Shown here: positions 54,325 through 64,000 of the stretch, piece after piece
Layout of the letters: each line of letters opens with the position of its first letter
Numbering within the stretch: position 1 is the first letter of the stretch
Assembly (NCBI GenBank): GCA_001051155.2
Contig: JYIP02000007.1
Span: 932,342-996,341 of the forward strand
DNA length: 64,000 nt
From: Chrysoporthe austroafricana
Taxonomy: Eukaryota; Ascomycota; Sordariomycetes; Diaporthales; Cryphonectriaceae
Reading direction: 5' to 3'
Program-made: the position numbers and the translations under genes
Notes under the pieces: generated by a model
Told to the model about the DNA's origin: nothing
The model's input: the letters and a program-made list of their open reading frames with translations, nothing else
The model's database searches: none

Positions 54325-55984
54325 ATGGAATGCGAACCAACTTATACGGTGTACATCAGGCTTCCCTTTCCCAGGGGCGACTTTGTGGATCCGCCTCCTG
54401 TAAGTGGTGGCCGGTCGGGAATATTGGCCTTCATCACACACATCTCCCATATACTGACTGGCCCTACCTCAGGTGAACTGGGACAGTACCAAAGACGAAG
54501 CACTGTGGAAGATCATTTCGGGCGTGGCAAAGACTGAGATTGATTGTATGCCCATACAACCCATCCCCCGCCTCCATAGTGTCCTGACTGACCTCTTGTA
54601 GGGACTGACCTGTGAGCACTCAATGTTATTGACGGCATCCAACACTATCATCATATCCATGGCTCATGCGCTTATATTCTCCACAGTGCAGATAGATTCG
54701 AGGTCTCCGTCGACTTCCTCTTCCAACAGGTTACATACCTCCAAGACCGCCACACCTCACAGCTCCGGGCCCAGCTAAGAAAGGCAACTGTGGCAGCTAG
54801 AAGCTCAGTAGCCCCGTCTCCAGCGCCCGGTTCCGAGCCTGCTACCGCAATGGCAAGGACTGCTTCAGGTCAAGGCCTGCCGGCCCACGGAAGAACGCCT
54901 TCGCAGCTATCCATCCGGAGGGACACTCCGGTTCCCAGGAATGATGGGAGTGTGCCGGGTACCCCAAAGGTCGGACTCGGGTCGTCTATTCGATCTCAAA
55001 CTGCAAGAGCCCCCTCATCGGGCACGATGGCACAGCCCGGAGGACAAGGTGGTTCGTTAAGGTTGAGGACTGGCACAAAGCCGACCTCCCCACGAGTACA
55101 GTCAGGAAGGCAATGGCTACCGTCTATGGCTGTCGTTAGCCCAACAATCCCGGAGGCTGAGGTATCAACACCAGTACCTCCTGCCGACCCGTCATCTCCA
55201 GGCCCAGCGGATTCGGTCTCTGAAGCTGTCTCCTCCGATGAATCCTCCAGCCCCGCCCAGTCACGAATCATCCGTCGTCCTCCACGCTTTCAGCAGCAGC
55301 AGCAAATGAACCGGGACGGCGTCAAGTCGTCCTTTCTTGACGATATGGATGAGGATGAGGCGGAACCGGCCTTTCTTCCTTTCAGAGCCAAGTCTTCTGG
55401 TACAGCTCACGAAGGCGGCAGCGATGGAAGTGCACAATACACAGACCCCAGCGCCACACTACGGGGCGATCCGCGAGACTTCGCTGCTAATGCCGCACGT
55501 CGGCTACAGAATGTTACAGGTGCCGACTCTAGCCAGGGCAAGGGCAAGGGCAAAGAAAAGGAGCGCAGACTGCATCAATCGAGCACATCTGATTCCTCCA
55601 GCGGTTCTGCTGCTTTCGTGTCTAAGCGCACGCTTAGCGATCGAAGACAGCCCTCCGGACCGCTTTCTCCACGCCGGACTGTCGAATTGAAGGCAAAGGG
55701 GTATTCACGTGAGGGAAGTGATGGCACTCCTAGCATGGGAAGCAGCTTCAGTGATCTGGACGGTAGGGACAAATTTCCACCTTCGTGCATCGATTCGCTC
55801 TTCTTGCTTGTCAACGATGTTCTTTCAACCCAAGGCTATTTGGAGCTAATCAGCCTCGAATGTCACAGATGCCTCCGTCACGCAGTCGGCTCTTGAGGAA
55901 GCCCTAGCGAGCAAGATGCAGGGTGGCGGAACCATCGGAAGCACCCTCAGCAATGTATTCAGGAGCCGAGTGCTGCCAAAGTGA
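54325..55984 (+). CDS. ATG29: Autophagy-related protein Atg29
   Basis: Five exons: 54325-54399, 54473-54545, 54602-54611, 54687-55762 and 55869-55984, giving 449 residues. Exon 3 is only 10 bases. It is required to keep frame and gives the conserved join EIDW-TD-LADRFEVSVDF. The N-terminal domain is diagnostic: YTVYIRLPFPRGDFVDPPP, VNWDSTKDEALWKIISGVAK, and LFQQVTYLQDRHTSQLRAQL. The remainder (about 90-410) is disordered and Ser/Pro-rich, and the last exon codes DASVTQSALEEALASKMQ, the family's conserved C-terminal helix. Atg29 forms a complex with Atg17 and Atg31 that scaffolds the autophagosome assembly site. Introns are 73, 56, 75 and 106 bases. Confidence 0.93.
54602..54611 (+). other. 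ATG29: 10-base microexon of ATG29
   Basis: GGACTGACCT flanked by TTGTAG on the left and GTGAGC on the right. It completes a Trp codon and encodes Thr-Asp plus two bases of Leu. Without it the frame breaks and the conserved spacing between W and LADRF is lost. Confidence 0.75.
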
Positions 55985-56879
55985 TCGTCATACTGCAATT
56001 CCCGCCCACTTACTCCCAATCCTGGTCTTTGGGTGGTGCCACGTCCAGTCTTCATGGGCAACTTCCCGCTCGCTTAGCCGTCCTCTCAGCCTTTCCGCCT
56101 CTAGGAATATTTCGACTTCCAATCATGAGGATACCAAGGCTGCCTGGTTATTGGATCCCCTACGAGATTTATCCGTCTTTTATGACTGTTCATAGCTCTA
56201 AAGATGCCCAAGTTCACGAGTCCGACCGGTTAAGTGAACAACGAGATCGCTATGACCTGCTCCCACATGTGCATAGTGGACGCAGGCTTAGCTGGTCTCA
56301 GATCGTGGGGCAGGTATTATTTGCCTCCCTACGTCGATCGCGTCATGCCAAATGACAAGCTCGGCCGGCCTGTGCCTGTGATGGTCATCCAGATCCACTG
56401 GACTGCCACAGCCGCACATGCTACCTTGTGTCACAGCCACCCTCGCGGCGCGGAAGTCGTTAAAACATCCTCCGAGGCTGACTTCGTGGGCGCTGAGTCT
56501 GCTGTCGAGTGATGTTGGTGTAACGAGAAGGATGCATTTGAGACGATAGGATGGAACATCGCAAACCATGTTGGAGAGTTTTCTTCGGACGAAAGTTCTG
56601 ACCGGACATGCGTTTAATACGCATAAAAGACTGTGGACAGTAGAGCAAGCTTCTGAACTTTAAGCAGTGGATATTGCTCCTCAAGCTCTAGCGTTCTGAG
56701 AGGATCCAGATCGTAAGCTGTTAAATAAGCATGTATCATAGACGAGTCCATGGGTAGGATGATTTTGCGCCTACGCGCATCCGAGGGAATGGACCAAGTC
56801 TTGGGCAGCACCTAGACGCAATATACGGACGCATCGTTCATATTCAATGACCGTGCAACAAGAGCAGCGCCAAGCTTAA
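55985..56879. other. Convergent intergenic region, ATG29 to ring-opening dioxygenase
   Basis: About 0.9 kb between convergent stop codons. Short frames on both strands without domains. Confidence 0.55.
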
Positions 56880-58267
56880 TCAATTATCGACAGGAATCTC
56901 CCCAAATCGATACTGAGCCCATGCGAAGCATCCTTCCTGAAGCGTCCACAGCTGCTTTCCGATATCTGAACCAGCAGCTCCAGCAACCACATGGACAGGC
57001 ATTAAATGGTCCATCCAGCTAAACAAAGCAGGGTGTTAGCACTCAGACGGCCACGCACTGGGATGATCTGTGAGTTCTGTTCCTCTCTCCTGAACCCGAG
57101 GCCGTCCCAAAGGTAGCAGGGTGAAGAACAGAAACGGTTCTATCAAGTGCAACCTTCTACCGGAAGAAATAACAAACGCCTCAACAATGTCCAAGAAGAG
57201 CGGAAGCGCAATTCAGGAGGGCGAGCATAGGGGCTTCAAAAAGACGTACGGATGTGCCTGCTTGGCATCCGGGCGGCCACAGACGGCGGCCATCTTCATC
57301 TGTCTCTCTTCGGCAGAGGCTTCCACAGCCTCTTTCAGTGCGTTGTCGAACGTGATGGCGTATGGCATCGGCCTGCTCGGGTCATCGGACGCCATCGTGT
57401 TCCACATGTCCCGTAGATTGTGCACTGACATGCCAGCGCCAATGATGACAACACCCTCGTCGCGGAGGCTGGCGACGGCCTGGCCTAGGCGGTAGTGCTG
57501 GTCTGGGTCCTCGGAGTGGAAGAGCGAGACCTGGACAAGAGGGACGTTGAGGGGGTTCTCGACGGGGTCGAAGGCCACATGGAAGCCGGCCCAAACCCCA
57601 TGGTCGAGACCGCGCTTCACACCCTGCGCCCTGATGCCGGCGGATGTGAGCAGGTCAATGATGTGACTTGCCAGCTGCGGGTTTCCCTGATTTGGATAGG
57701 TGGCTTTGTACATGTAATCTGGAAAGCCGTAGAAACTGTTCAGGCGGTCAGTCAACTTCCCTCCGTCTGAAGTGGCCAGGATTCAGGGCGGGGCGACTGA
57801 CTCGTAGATGAGGTCGGTCATCAGTGCATTGTTGACCTGGATGAGATCAGGTTTGCCTTGCCAATGGGCGCTGAAGACGACCACCGCCTTCGGCTTCACC
57901 TTCTGGGTGATCTCCTTGCCGATTCTCTGGAGGACTGGATAGACCGCGTGGTCCTTCTTGTACATTACATCAGGCTGTTGACGCCGTCAGTCAGGTAGCC
58001 CAGCATGCCCAGAGAGAATCTCAGGGAGGAGTATTAGGGCCATACCCCTCCATGGCTAAAGAAGTATGCCGGCGCCCTACCCATGATTGTCACGTTTCCG
58101 CCTGCGGGCTGTGTTGTGGAAGTCCAGTTCGATAGGGGACGGGCTGCCTTCGAGGCGCGCCAAAACATGGGATCTTCCGGGAGCAGGAACGTGTAGAAAG
58201 CAGTCAAAACGGCAACGAAGAGTGAGACTACCGCGACAAGAGCCCTAGTAGGCACTCGCGAAGCCAT
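56880..58267 (-). CDS. LigB/DODA-type extradiol ring-opening dioxygenase, membrane-anchored
   Basis: Four exons on the minus strand: 58267-58046, 57974-57802, 57735-57250 and 57018-56880, giving 339 residues. Introns are 71, 66 and 231 bases; the second uses a less common GTCAGT donor. The first about 65 residues are an extra N-terminal segment with one hydrophobic helix (LVAVVSLFVAVLTAFYTFLL). The enzyme part begins at AYFFSHGGPDVMYKKDH. Zinc or iron ligand candidates are H72 (SHGG) and H111 (FSAHW), with RGLDHGVWAGF and a C-terminal WMDHLMPVHVVAGAAG. IYDFYGFP and PVQVSLF-like strands fit the 4,5-DOPA dioxygenase group. Relatives open catechol rings using Fe(II) or Zn and O2. The substrate is unknown. 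The helix suggests the endoplasmic reticulum or secretory route, unusual for this normally cytosolic family. Divergent from APT1. Confidence 0.87.
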
Positions 58268-58706
58268 TTGTACCAATAGCAAGCCAAAGAGCAGCCATAC
58301 TGGAAATAAGCTTCTGACAAAATCTGGGTACTGGCCGCTGCCTTTTCAATGCAGAGTTGTTGACGTGCTGAGGTAATTGGGGCCTTCAACTTAGAAATCG
58401 CATGTCTGTCTCAGGGGGAGCTTGGGACGGATTTACGGAGCTCCAGCTCCGATTGATTGCGGCTCATGGCGAGGTGCAGCATCCGGCGCCGGAGAAAGAC
58501 CCCACTATAGCCGACCGACAGGGGTCCAAACTCAAAGTCGACCCCCTCCGTACCGCGAGTCCCTCCAGGTCCCTGAAGAGAGAGTGCTTCAAGAACTGCA
58601 CCCCACTCGAGGCATCGGATCGTGAACGAAGGAGGCAAGCTACCCGACGCAGCCTTGATCTCGGCCCGTGTCCTCGAACCTGATTGACCTGTGCCAGCAA
58701 GTCAAC
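58268..58706. promoter_or_regulatory. Shared divergent promoter region, dioxygenase and APT1
   Basis: Bidirectional intergenic region of 439 bases between the two start codons. Open frames that overlap it are short and lack motifs. Confidence 0.5.
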
Positions 58707-59653
58707 ATGGCGCTGCGCTACAAGGCACCTCTCGTCTTCCCGGCCGTCAAGACCCACACCGCGACCGTCATCTTCTCTCATGGCCTGGGAGACACGGGCT
58801 ACGGATGGGCTTCAGGCGTTGAGAACTGGCGGCGGAGGGAGAGGCTGGACGAGGTCAAGTTCGTGCTGCCTCACGCTCCTGTCATACCCATCACCTGCAA
58901 TGTGAGTAGGGCTGCAAGTCACCTCCTGCGAGGCCAGCGATCAACGTCTTCGCCCATGTGCTGAATTCCTGCAGGGTGGCTACCAGATGCCAGGATGGTT
59001 TGACATTGTGAGTCTTATATTGACCCCCAATGTATGGCCCTCTCTGACTTCCAATGATGTAGAAAGTCCTCGACGGCGGTGTAGAGACTATGCGCGAGAA
59101 TGAAGATGAACAGGGCATCAAGGCCTCCGCAGAGTACCTCAACTCACTCGTCCAACAGGAGATCGATGCAGGTATACCAGCAGACCGTATCGTTCTGGGT
59201 GGCTTCAGTCAAGGCGGTGCCATGTCCATCTATACCGGCCTGCTGTCCAAGGTCAAGTTGGCAGCCATCGTCTCCATGTCCGGCTGGCTGCTTCTCAGCA
59301 AGACGTTCCGCGAGGCTCTCAGTGCCGGCCCCAAGATGAACGAGAACACACCTATCCTGATGTGCCAGGGTGACTCGGATCCTCTCGTCAAACCTGAGTT
59401 GAGTCTCCTCAGCTACCAGGTACTGAACACCATTGGGCTGAATGTCACACACAAGATCTACCCGTATGCCTCCGTTTTCACTTGTATCTTACGGCCTATA
59501 TCCAGTACCACTGACATTAACTGCAGGGGCCTTGGCCATTCGGCCGCACTCGAGGAGCTTGATGATGTCGAGGCCTTTTTGAAGGAGAGGCTGCCTCTCA
59601 AAGGTGCTGGCGCAGGTGCGGAGACAGCTGACGAGGGCCGCTCAGAGCTTTAA
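58707..59653 (+). CDS. APT1: Acyl-protein thioesterase 1
   Basis: Four exons: 58707-58901, 58975-59007, 59063-59463 and 59527-59653, giving 251 residues. The second exon is 33 bases and introns are 73, 55 and 63 bases. Alpha/beta-hydrolase features run in order: TATVIFSHGLGDTGYGW (oxyanion HGLGD), VKFVLPHAPVIPITCN, GGYQMPGWFDI, RIVLGGFSQGGAMS with nucleophile Ser125, ILMCQGDSDPLV with the catalytic Asp region, and a late GLGHSAALEEL with the catalytic His. The enzyme removes palmitoyl groups from cysteines of cytosolic-face proteins such as G-protein alpha subunits and Ras. Length and motif spacing are normal for the fungal family. The Gly/Ala-rich C-terminal tail is variable between species. 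Confidence 0.95.
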
Positions 59654-60609
59654 GGGTTTCATAGGCATATCTTCATCAAAGAACAACAGGAGGCTTTGTA
59701 CTTCAGGCTGTCGAACGATATTGCTGGCACGAGATCCCGACGCAGGGCCTGGAGAGGCATAGGAGTCAAAGTATGAGATCTGGCTGTGGTTGCTACATCA
59801 ATTAGATAGACTGGTCGTTCATCAGATGGAATTTTTGTGCTTTGGTGGTAATCGAACTGATATTGCCCACTAGACAAGTGTGATACCGGTCGGGGTCCTG
59901 ATCGGAGTTCAAGAAGGGGCTTTGGGAAATTCCGTATCTCCACCATTCAAGCAGGCCCTTCACAACTTCCTCTCCCCTTTCCATAACCCACCCGTTTTCA
60001 TCTCGTTGCCCATAATCACCACCTTTTCTCCCAACGACCAACGAGTTAGGACCATCTATCGTAAGTAATCATGACCCAGTTTCGTGGTAGGGACCATCGA
60101 TAGCTCACCTCATCAAGAAGATCATCAAATCAGCCTAGTAAGCATCAAGCATACCTGTTGCAAAGTCTAGTCTCTTTTGACCTCTCATAAACGGTCTTCT
60201 TCTGACCTCTCCTCTCTGGTTGACCGAGCCCTCCCTTCTTCGTCGCGGCTTCTCCCTTTGTGGAAGCCACTGTCTCTACTCCACTTACTCCCATCCTTAC
60301 CAAGCCTTGTATCCCAGCCAAAGTAGAACTTACCTCTCCATCCAATACCAACTACTTCTGATGCCAACAACCCCTTTTCCGGCGCAAGTGGGTTTTCCCT
60401 CCCCTTCTGACCCCAGTCAGCTACTTTTGTGCTCTCTGGACCATTTCCTTCCGCACCCATTGCGCTGAAAACCGCACCTGCCTCACTTTCTATCCATATC
60501 TGGTGTCTGTAGCTGTGCGGTGCTTTTCTAGTTATCCAGCCTTCGCCGTCTACAGCATTACTTACACTATCAAGTACAAACCATTCATACCAATTACAGC
60601 CCCATCAAC
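59654..60609. other. Intergenic region and leader of Myb-like gene
   Basis: APT1 3' region, then a C/T-rich promoter or leader (about 59940-60600). No coding frame with a domain. Confidence 0.55.
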
Positions 60610-61098
60610 ATGTCTACCAAGAATACGGCCAGCACTAGCACTGCCGCTGGCAGCCTTAACGATGGTCAGATGCGGTTCCTGGCTCTTATGATGAAGAATT
60701 CCAAAACTAAGCCTGACGTTGATGTAAGTTATCATACTCCCCACTCACCTCTCCACCCTTCCCCAGAGTCCTACCACAGCTACGAATCCCTCACTAAATA
60801 TTTCATGCACGTCAAATAGTGGGCTGCCGTCGCCAAAGAGATGGGAAACATGACTGTCAAATCTGCCAGAGAGCGCTACCGGCGCATGTCAGTCGAGTTC
60901 GGCTGGAACGCCGAAGCCAAGGATGGAACTTCTCCATCCACCCCCAAGAAATCTGCTGGTGTCACCAAGCGCACCGGCAAGGTTGGCGATAGCGCTAAGA
61001 AGTACAAGGCTGCGAAGAAGGTTGTCAATGGGGAGGATGGTGAGGACGAGCTTGCCAAATCCGACATGGATGGTGAGGAGGCTGCTGGCGAGTCCTAA
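60610..61098 (+). CDS. Small Myb/SANT-like nuclear protein
   Basis: Two exons: 60610-60723 and 60820-61098, with a 96-base intron (GTAAGT...ATAG), giving 130 residues. Residues about 18-65 match a Myb/SANT-like helix set as found in short fungal proteins: DGQMRFLALMMKNSKTKPDVD, split by the intron, continues as WAAVAKEMGNMTVKSARERYRRMSVEFGW. The tail is Lys-rich (KYKAAKKV) and then acidic, consistent with a nuclear protein. Many ascomycetes have small families of these; their function is not known and DNA binding is inferred from fold only. Codon use and splicing are normal for the window. Confidence 0.75.
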
Positions 61099-63277
61099 GC
61101 TGGCTCTACAACGGCAGCATGGACTAACACGCTGTTTTCGGTGGAGCTTCATTACCCAATCTTGATCAGTTTGTTTGATTTCGCATCGCAAGTTTTGTCA
61201 AAGATCTGGGGCTTGCGTTGACATCCACTCCAGTGGTTTCTTCCAAAGTTCAGTCAGCCAGAATGATGAAGGACGATCTCTCAGATCAGACAAAATGAAC
61301 ATTCAATGCCCTGAGGCACAGAAACATAAACATTCGATGGACCCAGGCTTGAGTATCACCGACTCATCTCTTAATGACTGCCAAAATCATCGTTCCCAAC
61401 TTTACCATCAGCAAGTTAAGACCTCCATCCGTTCAAAGCCTCTTTCGTCGGTGCCTAGCATCTCAACTCATTCATAAAAGGAAGCTCCATATTACCATTT
61501 CTTATAAGGAAGTCGTACCAGCTAATTCCAACAATGGAAGCAGAGATGATTCCTGGTATTGCCGACTGAGAACCGACAGTGAGCACGAGTGTGAGTATCC
61601 GCGCGGAGAGCAAGATAATTGACAAACTTTGATGAAGGCAAGCACTACACGCTGGCTAGAGACTAGCAAAGGCACATCAAATCATGTATTCATGCCATAT
61701 CAAATCCCAATAATAGCTAGAAGACCGCCGTATATTGCTCTTCACCCTAAAGGAGAGCATGTAAGCGAGCACATGTTCCCGTACCTATATCACCATTCCG
61801 ACGGCCAAGGCAAGAGAGTGGCAATGGCAAGTGCAGCGGCGACAGGTACAGTAGCGAGAAGGACGGGGTTACAAAATTTATTGGACATCATCATGGCACT
61901 TGTGCCAGCACAAGGCTTCAACAATCACCAAAAATCAGCATCTTCCCAGGAGCACCATCCGGTAGTGGATGCGTTAAGGGAGAATATTCTCACAGATGTT
62001 GCACTGCACCACAACCTGCAGACATTTACAGAGACGTTCAGACGACGAAGTAACTGAGAATCGGTCCAAGTCTTCAAAAATCATCGAAAAATCTCGTAGG
62101 TAATTTCAAAAGCGACCAGACTCACGACTCTTCAACAGTCACAAAATGACCACAGTTTCGAAGTCACAGTAGTAATTCTGATCTAAATTGCAGCTAAGAA
62201 CTGCAAATACACTGGATTTACACACAAAAATGGTATATTGCAAGGTGGTGCCAGTCACAACTTGGCAAAGAGGACCTGCTCAATAGACAAGGCTCTCATA
62301 AGAGAGAGAAGATAATGAGAAGCAGGGATGATGGATCAACAACAGATAATCTGACTAATCACTACTTCATATACAAAGGTAGTAGCTCTTAGAGTGACTG
62401 GTTGAAACTGGGGTTTGAAGGAGTGTGTCACTCACACTTCGCATAGTGGAGCTCAGCTAAATAACAGCCACAGAGCTGTCACGGTCATTCGGCTCCAGCA
62501 ATCACAACATCACACAGATTACAAGACATCCGTGACAGTGATTATCCAATACATATCTCTACCATGCAGAATAATGCAGATTTTGACAACAATCAAATGC
62601 GTAAGAATACACCAATTACCCCTTCGAAGAACTATGCCGCACCCGGCATTGACTCATTGAGCATCTACTGGTCTTCTCCAGAATTCGACTACAGGATGAG
62701 CAGACATTAGGCCCCGGAAGCTTCCTAGTGTCGACCTTGTCTGGAGTATAGCAGCTAATGTCATGCTGCCTCAACCATTTGTGCCATCTAGAATGATGGG
62801 TAGAGGCTTCTCTTAGGTCCGGCTCCAGGATAAAGAGAGGGCACCATATACTGTGAGTTTCAAGAATACTGACCGGACAACAATAGAATGTACCGGGTAT
62901 TCGAAGATATTATGCACCTTGTAAAATAAATGGGAGCAATATTGCCCGCTCTGCTCACGATCTGAACCATTGCAGCTATTCTTCTAAACCTCAAAAACGA
63001 ATGCCTATTGTCGCTCCTCCGATTTAGGAGACAATGGTGGCCTAGAACTGAATTGACAGAGGGGCCCCTGCTCTCAATTCTCATACGGTCTCTATTCTAT
63101 ATAACCTGTAATAGGTGTTTTCGATTTCCTACTTTCCGACCACCACAACGACATCACATGGCCGACCGTTTCTACCTCGCGAATCGGTGGGCAGCACGAG
63201 ACAGTCACTTTGACCCAGACCAACAAACTCTCATTTCAGTCTCGACCTCAACGTCATCATCAATCGTTGTCATCATA
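61099..63277. other. Intergenic region, AT-richer
   Basis: About 2.2 kb. The longest frame (61632-62057, 141 codons from an ATG) has no domain and a residue mix unlike a folded protein. Nothing else was recognised. Confidence 0.5.
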
Positions 63278-63643
63278 ATGACAACCGACGTCACATTCCA
63301 GCAGGCTCAAGACCTGCAACGAGAGATGGAGTCAGTAAGTACAGACAGTTCCCACATCTTTGCCTCTCCCTCCTCCATTACCAGAGGGCCAGACTGACAA
63401 CATGATTTGTCAAAGACACTCCTCAAGTTGGAGAGCTTCGGTCTCCTGCGTGAGGCCAGTGCGGACGAGATTCGCACCATCGTGGCTGAAGACATCGCCG
63501 ACAAATTTGGCGAGCGTTACCGTTCGTTCCCTTGTGGCCCTCGCCACAAAAATTTGGAGATCCGACGGAACCGGGTCCCCAAGACCTGCGTGCTCAAAGC
63601 ACGCGCCGAGGAGCGTGGCCGCGTTGCCCTCTCACAACGGTGA
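63278..63643 (+). CDS. Small conserved-looking helical protein, unknown
   Basis: Two exons: 63278-63334 and 63416-63643, with an 81-base intron (GTAAGT...CAAAG), giving 94 residues. An upstream in-frame ATG near 63158 would add about 40 residues, but that stretch is low-complexity. The protein begins MTTDVTFQQAQDLQREMES and continues in the second exon with LLKLESFGLLREASADEIRTI and VAEDIADKFGERYRSF, which look like amphipathic helices. A basic end (RHKNLEIRRNRVPKT) follows. I do not recognise a family. The stop codon sits within a perfect donor-like GTGAGT (CAACG|GTGAGT), so a further exon to the right is possible and the true C terminus may differ. Confidence 0.5.
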
Positions 63644-64000
63644 GTCATTCTCGTCCGTTATTGCACAGTCACTTCCATCATCATCTGCCTGAGATTCAAG
63701 ACGTGTCCCACTGCTTCACACTACACATGGCCGGCGGCAATGAAGCGTCAAAGCTTGTGTATGCTGCGAACGCGTTCTCAAAACGTTTCACGTCCAAATT
63801 CCAAACTTTCACAACCATTCCTCAGCTGGAGAATTGCAATCAACACTTAAAGCACGGCTGGCCGAGCCAATACGGCAATTACTGTCTGTACGGCTTCAAA
63901 TGGCACCTTGAAAACATCTGCGCTGCGCATACTTCTCACCTTCTTTCCCTTCTCAACTCTTATTTTTCCCAACATCCACCAACGGTTTCAACCCGTCAAT
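63644..64000. other. Right window edge, no gene called
   Basis: Downstream sequence of the 94-residue gene. It could contain a continuation exon of that gene, but no frame gives a convincing ending before the window stops. Confidence 0.4.

Noticed and set aside
61632..62057. 141-codon plus-strand frame in the 61-63 kb gap
   Set aside because: Starts with an ATG but has no domain, and its composition is not typical of a folded protein. Left as intergenic.
1..64000. CRISPR array, insertion sequence, prophage or bacterial operon
   Set aside because: Gene structure with spliceosomal introns and fungal protein families shows a eukaryotic nuclear genome. No regularly spaced repeats or transposase motifs were seen.

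Overview
The window is nuclear DNA of a filamentous ascomycete (Pezizomycotina, most likely Sordariomycetes). Coding regions are GC-rich and broken by short introns of roughly 46-155 bases with GT...AG borders and CTRAY-type branch sites. Several genes belong to families found mainly or only in such fungi: Pal1, Atg29, Nup53, fungal rhodopsin-domain membrane proteins, Zn2Cys6 regulators and an Ivy1-like protein. I modelled 21 protein genes; every multi-exon model was checked for reading-frame continuity by hand. No rRNA, tRNA, CRISPR array or intact transposon was recognised.

Layout. 0-8 kb: a long leader, then pal1 (+) and a RecA/Rad51-like gene (+). 7.9-18.7 kb: a run of minus-strand genes coding for a rhodopsin-domain membrane protein, a seven-helix Git3-like receptor, a secreted alpha/beta-hydrolase-like protein and a peroxisomal 4-coumarate-CoA-ligase-like enzyme. 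20.7-27.2 kb: an AlkB-like dioxygenase with two zinc ribbons (+), ATP12 (-) and a second rhodopsin-domain protein (-). 27.2-33.0 kb: a gene-poor, AT-richer block with decayed coding fragments. 33-42.8 kb: a Zn2Cys6 regulator (+), a two-helix membrane protein (+), a secreted Kex2-type protein (-) and a Tda3-like FAD oxidoreductase (+), all widely spaced. 46.3-63.7 kb: a denser block with an intronless ferric reductase (+), IVY1-like (+), NUP53 (-), ATG29 (+), a LigB-type ring-opening dioxygenase (-), acyl-protein thioesterase APT1 (+), a small Myb/SANT-like protein (+) and a 94-residue unknown (+).

How the genes relate. Most are ordinary single-copy housekeeping or cell-biology genes: polarity and endocytosis, mitochondrial ATP synthase assembly, nuclear pore, autophagy, vacuole membrane, protein depalmitoylation. 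They do not form a pathway cluster. NUP53/ATG29 and the LigB dioxygenase/APT1 are divergent pairs with about 0.5 kb between start codons and may share promoters. Three seven-helix proteins plus the ferric reductase suggest sensing and uptake at the cell surface. I see no complete secondary-metabolite cluster.

The most unusual items are the AlkB-like enzyme with tandem zinc ribbons, the RecA-like protein whose Walker A motif is not visible, a 10-nucleotide microexon in ATG29, a stop-free in-frame intron in the receptor gene, and the gene-poor block with gene relics. None is clear evidence of a wholly new system.
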